A stretch of 64,000 bases of DNA from an uncultured Bacteroidia bacterium (GTDB taxonomy: Bacteria > Bacteroidota > Bacteroidia > Bacteroidales > F082): the NCBI GenBank assembly GCA_902799345.1, contig CADBZW010000007.1, positions 1-64,000 of the forward strand, in the 5' to 3' direction. The notes under the pieces are model-generated. The model ran no database searches. It was not told where the DNA came from and was given only the letters and a program-made list of their open reading frames with translations. Within the stretch, counting starts at the first letter, position 1. Every line of letters begins with the position of its first letter. Position numbers and translations under genes: made by a program. Shown one piece after another: positions 59,857 through 64,000 of this stretch.

Positions 59857-60063
59857 TCAATAGACTCTGTGGCAATCGATCTCAGAATAGTTGTAGGTAG
59901 CCTCATAATCGCTGCAGGTCTTACCTTCTTCAGTGAGGAAAACATCACCCTCAACAGTAATGCCACCAGTTTTCCAAGTGCACTGGCACTTCTTCTGTTT
60001 GTTGCATGAGCTTGCACCGATGACAAGCGTGACGACGGCAATAGCCAATAATAACTTCTTCAT
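59857..60063 (-). CDS. Small Cys-containing lipoprotein
   Basis: 68 residues. Signal MKKLLLAIAVVTLVIGASSC with lipobox ASSC. The mature part has Cys in KKCQCTWK, KTCSDYEA and IDCHRV, the same order (C-x-C-T, CSD, C) as the larger paralogue at 60102-60422, which lies 38 bp upstream on the same strand. Four mature Cys besides the lipid Cys suggest two disulfides. Confidence 0.75.
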   Translation of the reverse strand: MKKLLLAIAVVTLVIGASSCNKQKKCQCTWKTGGITVEGDVFLTEEGKTCSDYEATYNYSEIDCHRVY

Positions 60064-60101
60064 TTTCTTTGGTATTTAAAGTTAGTGTATATCTTTATTA
60101 C

Positions 60102-60422
60102 TTAATGTCCTCCATTATTTCCGCCATTGTTGTTTCCACCATTGTTGTTATTGTTTCCACCGCCGAAAATATCGTCCCACCAATGATGTTCTTCGCCCGT
60201 CACCTCATATTCTGACACCTCGGTGCAGATGACCTGACCCCAGCCAACGATTTCCTTGGACTTGTCGGAGCAAGAGGAGCCATCCTCGATAGAATAATAA
60301 TCTTCGCCCAAGTCAACGACTTCTTGATTCTGGATGGTGGTGCACTTGCAGTAGCGCGTCTTCTTGCACGAAGGCAACACCACGATGGTCACAGCGAGAA
60401 TAACAATCAAAAGCTTCTTCAT
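60102..60422 (-). CDS. Cys-containing lipoprotein with Asn/Gly-rich tail
   Basis: 106 residues from ATG at 60422 (the frame extends to 60494 past the -7 box TATTTTTGCAG). Signal MKKLLIVILAVTIVVLPSCK with lipobox LPSC. Cys pattern RYCKCTTI, SSCSDKSK, VICTEV as in its neighbour. The tail from about residue 85 is G/N/H-rich low complexity (FGGGNNNNNGGNNNGG). First gene of the pair. Confidence 0.75.
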   Translation of the reverse strand: MKKLLIVILAVTIVVLPSCKKTRYCKCTTIQNQEVVDLGEDYYSIEDGSSCSDKSKEIVGWGQVICTEVSEYEVTGEEHHWWDDIFGGGNNNNNGGNNNGGNNGGH

Positions 60423-60501
60423 TTCAAATGGTATTATACTGCAAAAATACAACTTTTTGCCGTAACGGAGACAAAAACGAGGAACATTTTTCATTTAGCG
60501 C

Positions 60502-61257
60502 TTACTCACCAACATAAAACTCAGGATGTAACTCCTTGAATTTCCGTTCATACTGACGAATACGGCTAAGTGAACGGCGTGTCCACACGAGGCGCAAGGC
60601 ATTGCGTTCCTCCTCCGTGAGATGCCAGTCGATGTCGGTGTAGGCATGAAGGCGGTTCGTCAACGAATACAGCAGCAAAGCTGCCGAAACACTGATATTG
60701 TAACTCTCAGTGAATCCGTACATTGGAATACGGACATGCATATCGGCATTCTCAACAGCATAATCGGAAAGGCCCAGTTTCTCCGTGCCGAAGACCAAGG
60801 CGATGGGGCGGTCCAAAGGCAAGGTGTCGGGCGTGAAATCGTCACGATGCGGGCAAGTGGCCACAATCTTATAGCCTTTTGCACGAAGTTGTTCAAAGGC
60901 CGTAGGCGTGTTGAACTCCTTATCCTCGTAATAATTCAAGTTAAGCCACTTGGTGCTACCCAGCACTACGTCGGGGTTCACGTCATAGTGGTTGGTATTT
61001 TCCACGATATGGATATCCTGGATGCCACGTAGGTCACAAGTGCGCAACACGGCGCTGGCATTATGGGGTTGGAAGATGTCTTCGAGAACAACGGTGATGT
61101 GGCGTGTGCGGTAGTCGAGCACCTCCTCAAAACGCTGCCGGCGCTCATCGGTGATGAACTGGCCCAAAAAACTCAACATGGCCGCGTCACGCGCTGCATT
61201 TTCCTGCATTTCAACGTCCTGCAACTCACGTCCGTCAAACACAATGGATTTCTTCAT
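60502..61257 (-). CDS. SpoU/TrmH-family RNA 2'-O-methyltransferase
   Basis: 251 residues from ATG at 61257; the open frame upstream to 61395 is rejected because the -7 box TATTTTTGC lies between. Motif 1 NASAVLRTCDLRGIQDIHIV, motif 2 ALVFGTEKLGLSD, motif 3 MYGFTESYNISVSAALLLYS: the knotted SPOUT fold of TrmH enzymes, which methylate ribose 2'-OH of tRNA (G18 for TrmH) or rRNA. The exact target is unknown. Confidence 0.9.
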   Translation of the reverse strand: MKKSIVFDGRELQDVEMQENAARDAAMLSFLGQFITDERRQRFEEVLDYRTRHITVVLEDIFQPHNASAVLRTCDLRGIQDIHIVENTNHYDVNPDVVLGSTKWLNLNYYEDKEFNTPTAFEQLRAKGYKIVATCPHRDDFTPDTLPLDRPIALVFGTEKLGLSDYAVENADMHVRIPMYGFTESYNISVSAALLLYSLTNRLHAYTDIDWHLTEEERNALRLVWTRRSLSRIRQYERKFKELHPEFYVGE

Positions 61258-61371
61258 TGGCTTATTCCTATTTAAAAGCGCTGCAAAAATACGAAAAAAG
61301 AAAAAAATCGTGAAAAATGGTTGAGGGTAAACCGAAAAAGCGTACTTTTGCACGCAAAATTTTGAATCGTT

Positions 61372-62103
61372 ATGGCAAAGCAAAACACAAAACAAGGAGA
61401 CGAAAGACTCGAAAACGTTGAAGAAGCATTAAGCAAAACCGAACTTTGGATTGAAAACAACCAGAAGACCCTGTGGATTATCCTCATTGTCCTGTTGGTC
61501 ATTGCCTTTGGTATCTTTGGCATCACCAAGTACAACCAAAAGCGTAACCAAGAAGCCATGAACCAGATTTTCCCCCAGGAAATCAGCTTCGAAGAGCAGG
61601 CTGCCCAAGCGGTTGACTTCGCCTCATATTATGTGGAAAACGAGAACTATGCCGCTGCTTTGAACGGTGACGAAGAGCATCTCGGTCTCCTCGATATTGT
61701 TGACAAATATGGTTCCACCAAGTCGGGCAAACTGGCCGCCTACTATGCTGGCCTCAGCTACCTGAAGCAAGGTGACTACAACAACGCTATCACCTACCTG
61801 AAGAAGTACACCAACGACGACAAGATATTTGCCCCCATGTCATTGGGTCTCATCGGTGACTGCTACCTCCAACTCGGAGACCAACAGAATGCTGTGAGCT
61901 ACTACGAGAAAGCTACCAAGAAGAGCCCCAACGAGTTCACCACCCCGATGTTCCTGGTCAAGCTGGGCATGACCTATGAAATCATGGGCAACAACGCCAA
62001 GGCTTTGGAGGCCTACAAGACCTTGAAGAAGGACTATCCTCAGAGCAACGAAGCCTTCGAGATCAGCAAGAACATTGCCAACCTCGAACAGAAGATGAAA
62101 TAA
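61372..62103 (+). CDS. Membrane-anchored TPR protein (YfgM-like)
   Basis: 243 residues. One membrane span at about 33-51 (TLWIILIVLLVIAFGIFGI), then TPR units YYAGLSYLKQGDYNNAITYL, LIGDCYLQLGDQQNAVSYYE and KLGMTYEIMGNNAKALEAYK. It resembles YfgM/BamD-like periplasmic TPR proteins linked to envelope assembly. -7 box TACTTTTGC (61343-61351). Terminator at 62129-62158. Confidence 0.85.
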   Translation: MAKQNTKQGDERLENVEEALSKTELWIENNQKTLWIILIVLLVIAFGIFGITKYNQKRNQEAMNQIFPQEISFEEQAAQAVDFASYYVENENYAAALNGDEEHLGLLDIVDKYGSTKSGKLAAYYAGLSYLKQGDYNNAITYLKKYTNDDKIFAPMSLGLIGDCYLQLGDQQNAVSYYEKATKKSPNEFTTPMFLVKLGMTYEIMGNNAKALEAYKTLKKDYPQSNEAFEISKNIANLEQKMK

Positions 62104-62128
62104 GAATTTAGTTTTGTTTTCATAATTT

Positions 62129-62158
62129 AATCCTGGCCTGAGGGTCAGGATTTTTTTT
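62129..62158 (+). terminator. Terminator after TPR gene
   Basis: ATCCTG..CAGGAT stem with a loop of about 10 nt, followed by T8. The fmt ATG begins 9 bp later, with no clear -7 box between, so fmt may depend on readthrough or on an unusual promoter. Confidence 0.75.
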
Positions 62159-62166
62159 GACAGCCC

Positions 62167-63138
62167 ATGGAGAAAAAAATCAGAATCGCCTATTTCGGCA
62201 CCCCGGAGTTCGCCGCTTCGCAGCTTGAGGCCATACTCAAGGCTGGCTACGAGGTGGCCGTGGTCGTCACCATGCCCGACAAGCCGGCTGGACGTGGACG
62301 AAAGATTCAGTATTCCGATGTAAAGAAGACAGCCTTGAAGCACAACCTGCCCCTGCTTCAACCCGAAAAACTCAAGGACCCGATGTTTCTTGAGCAGTTG
62401 GCCTCATTCCAAGCCAATCTGTTCATCGTCGTGGCTTTCAGGATGCTGCCCGCCGTGGTGTGGCAGATGCCCGAGTTGGGCACCTTCAACCTCCATGCCT
62501 CGCTCCTACCCCAATACCGTGGTGCCGCGCCTATCAACTTCGCGATTATCAACGGAGAGACTGAGACCGGCCTCACCACCTTCTTCCTCAACGAGGAGAT
62601 CGACATGGGCGCCGTCATCATGCGCGAGAAGGTGGCCATCCGTCCCGACGAAACGGCGGGCGAGCTCCATGACGAGTTGATGGTTTTGGGCAACCAGGTG
62701 GTCGTTGAAACCATCAAGAAGATTGAAAAAGGTGAAGTCTGTGCCTTGCCGCAAGATGAGATGACCGAAGGCCAACCCCTAAAACCCGCTCCCAAGATCT
62801 CGAAAGAGTTCTGCAATGTAGACTGGAGCCAAGACTGTCAAACGGTCTACAACCACATCAGAGGCTTATCGCCCTACCCTGCCGCACACACCAGTATCCT
62901 ATCGGAAAACGGCGAGGTCATCGAATTAAAAATCTTTAGTTCAGTCATTGAACCTTGCCTGCCCGAAGTGCCTCTAGGCAGTGTCGTCACGGACAACAAA
63001 AAATACCTGAAGATCGCCTTGAAAGACGGTTTTATCCACCTGACCCAGGTGCAACAAGCCGGAAAGAAAGCCATGCCGATTGCTGATTTCTTGAGGGGCA
63101 CTCAACTCTTGGGGTCATGGAAAGCCGAGACAAAATGA
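62167..63138 (+). CDS. fmt: Methionyl-tRNA formyltransferase
   Basis: 323 residues, full length. IRIAYFGTPEFAASQLEAIL, the catalytic NLHASLLPQYRGAAPINFAI and TETGLTTFFLNEEIDMGAVI are the family motifs (Asn, His, and the later Asp of the formyl transfer site). A C-terminal OB-like tRNA-binding domain is present. It formylates initiator Met-tRNA with 10-formyl-THF. Preceded by a terminator, not by a visible promoter. Confidence 0.95.
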   Translation: MEKKIRIAYFGTPEFAASQLEAILKAGYEVAVVVTMPDKPAGRGRKIQYSDVKKTALKHNLPLLQPEKLKDPMFLEQLASFQANLFIVVAFRMLPAVVWQMPELGTFNLHASLLPQYRGAAPINFAIINGETETGLTTFFLNEEIDMGAVIMREKVAIRPDETAGELHDELMVLGNQVVVETIKKIEKGEVCALPQDEMTEGQPLKPAPKISKEFCNVDWSQDCQTVYNHIRGLSPYPAAHTSILSENGEVIELKIFSSVIEPCLPEVPLGSVVTDNKKYLKIALKDGFIHLTQVQQAGKKAMPIADFLRGTQLLGSWKAETK

Positions 63139-63271
63139 TAAAAACGCCTTTTTTTAAGTTTTTCATCGTTTTTTTCGCAAAAAACACATTTTTTTTTCGC
63201 AAAACGCTTGCATTATTCAAAAATGCTTTATCTTTGTCGGTGAAAAGTTTAACCACTAAAAACTACTAATT

Positions 63272-63535
63272 ATGAATAAAATTGAATTAATCGCTGCTGT
63301 TGCCGAAAAGGCCGGCATGACCAAGGTCGATGCAAGAAAGGCTATCGATGCCGTATTAGAAGTTTCAAAGGAAGAACTGAAGAAGGGTGACAAGATTGCC
63401 CTCGTCGGTTTCGGAACTCTGGGCGTTGTCAATCGTCCTGCCAGACAAGGCCGTAACCCCAGAACGGGTAAGACCATTAAGATCGCTGCAAAGAAGGTCG
63501 TAAGATTCAAACCCGCTGCAAACATCTTGAAATAA
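63272..63535 (+). CDS. HU family DNA-binding protein
   Basis: 87 residues. MNKIELIAAVAEKAGMTKVD, FGTLGVVNRPARQGRNPRTG (DNA-binding arm with RNPRTG) and the C-terminal KKVVRFKPAANI are canonical. A nucleoid protein that bends DNA non-specifically. -7 box TTTATCTTTG (63228-63237). Terminator at 63558-63587. Confidence 0.95.
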   Translation: MNKIELIAAVAEKAGMTKVDARKAIDAVLEVSKEELKKGDKIALVGFGTLGVVNRPARQGRNPRTGKTIKIAAKKVVRFKPAANILK

Positions 63536-63557
63536 TCTATTCTTCGGATAGAAAAGT

Positions 63558-63587
63558 AAAAAGCCGTCAGTTTGACGGCTTTTTTTT
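63558..63587. terminator. Bidirectional terminator after HU
   Basis: AAAAGCCGTCA and TGACGGCTTTT form an 11-bp perfect stem with a short loop and flanking T run. The minus-strand recQ stop codon overlaps its T run. Confidence 0.92.
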
Positions 63588-64000
63588 ATTTTCGTTTCAC
63601 GGTACCATCCTTCCCGAGTTGCAACACGCCGTTGTCAACAAGAAACCGAATGGAATCCAGCACTTCGGCTTCATCAAACTCCGAGCACTGGGCCAGCACC
63701 TCTTGCATCGGCTGGGCCGTTTCACTCATCACGCTTTGCACCTTCTCCTCAATCCTATTGTACGGCACCCTATTACCTGCCTTTCTCAAGCACGCGTCGC
63801 ATCGTCCGCAGGTCTTCTTCGTCTTTTCGTTGAAATAACGCAGCAGCTGAACGCTACGGCATTCCTCGTCGTTGTTCACAAAGTCCACGACGGCCTTCAC
63901 GCGTTCCTCAGCGTCTCTCTTTCGGTCATAGTAGTTTTCTTTTGAAAGGCTAAAGTGCTTCGTGTCGACAAACTCGGAGAGGAACAGGATTTGCGGCTTG
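63586..64000 (-). CDS. recQ: RecQ-family ATP-dependent DNA helicase, C-terminal part
   Basis: The frame is open to the window edge; at least 137 codons of the 3' end are visible. KPQILFLSEFVDTKHFSLSK is followed by the zinc-binding region with Cys in EECRSVQLLRYF and KTCGRCDACLRKAG (4 Cys). The winged-helix and helical end follows (AQCSEFDEAEVLDSIRFLVD). It matches the RQC region of RecQ helicases. The 5' part is outside the window. Confidence 0.88.
   Translation of the reverse strand, partial: KPQILFLSEFVDTKHFSLSKENYYDRKRDAEERVKAVVDFVNNDEECRSVQLLRYFNEKTKKTCGRCDACLRKAGNRVPYNRIEEKVQSVMSETAQPMQEVLAQCSEFDEAEVLDSIRFLVDNGVLQLGKDGTVKRK

Overview
The window is a piece of chromosome from a member of the Bacteroidota, most likely order Bacteroidales. 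Many genes are preceded by the phylum's -7 promoter box TAnnTTTGC instead of an E. coli-type -10. Lipoproteins and signal peptides are typical, and the housekeeping set (topB, PMCA-type Ca2+ ATPase, Pit with DUF47 partners, C69 dipeptidase, SpoU methyltransferase, fmt, HU) fits. Coding density is high. No rRNA, insertion sequence, phage structural gene or CRISPR array was seen.

Layout. 1-6 kb: edge fragment of an ORF6N DNA-binding protein, a lipoprotein, ABC-F ATPase with a VOC protein, aldose 1-epimerase and a 5'-nucleotidase. 6-16 kb: a hybrid histidine kinase (6044-8500) and an NtrC-type regulator (14506-15843), separated by a type I restriction-modification operon hsdM-hsdS-hsdR and decayed repeat DNA. 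16-20 kb: coiled-coil lipoprotein, WalJ/YycJ-like hydrolase, agmatinase-family enzyme and EamA transporter. 20-29.7 kb: an AT-rich accessory island with a Pif1-like helicase, a receiver-HEPN-like-OB protein, a large GHKL kinase-like protein, a WYL regulator and a DUF1016 nuclease. 29.8-34 kb: DUF47-Pit-DUF47 phosphate uptake operon, a four-helix-bundle gene flanked by repeats, and pncB. 34-53.4 kb: two exported proteins of unknown function, topB, two tandem cation:proton antiporters, acyl-CoA ligase, phosphopantetheinyl transferase, carbamate kinase, Ca2+ ATPase, TerB-like protein and PepE. 53.5-64 kb: tRNA-Arg, tRNA-Glu, EcsC-family protein, rarA, C69 dipeptidase, a DoxX-thioredoxin fusion beside two Cys-containing lipoproteins, SpoU methyltransferase, a TPR protein, fmt, HU and the 3' end of recQ.

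The strongest candidate for an undescribed system is the 20.8-28.6 kb island. Three promoters (WYL gene, kinase/receiver operon, Pif1-like helicase) carry the same 17-bp palindrome GCGAAA-N5-TTTCGC, each exactly 19 bp from the start of its -7 box. That makes them one apparent regulon under the WYL protein. The kinase has no sensor domain I recognise. Its N-terminal half instead resembles a degenerate N6-adenine methyltransferase followed by an HsdS-like target-recognition segment, with a DHp-like His region and a GHKL ATPase after it. Its partner is a receiver protein with a HEPN/DUF4145-like middle and a C-terminal OB-fold-like domain. I read this as a possible two-component anti-phage module that surveys DNA; this is inference.

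A second theme is small palindromic elements. Some lie in frame inside ORF6N, DUF1016 and topB genes. An AGCT-rich, REP-like family occurs at four places, two of which bracket the four-helix-bundle gene.
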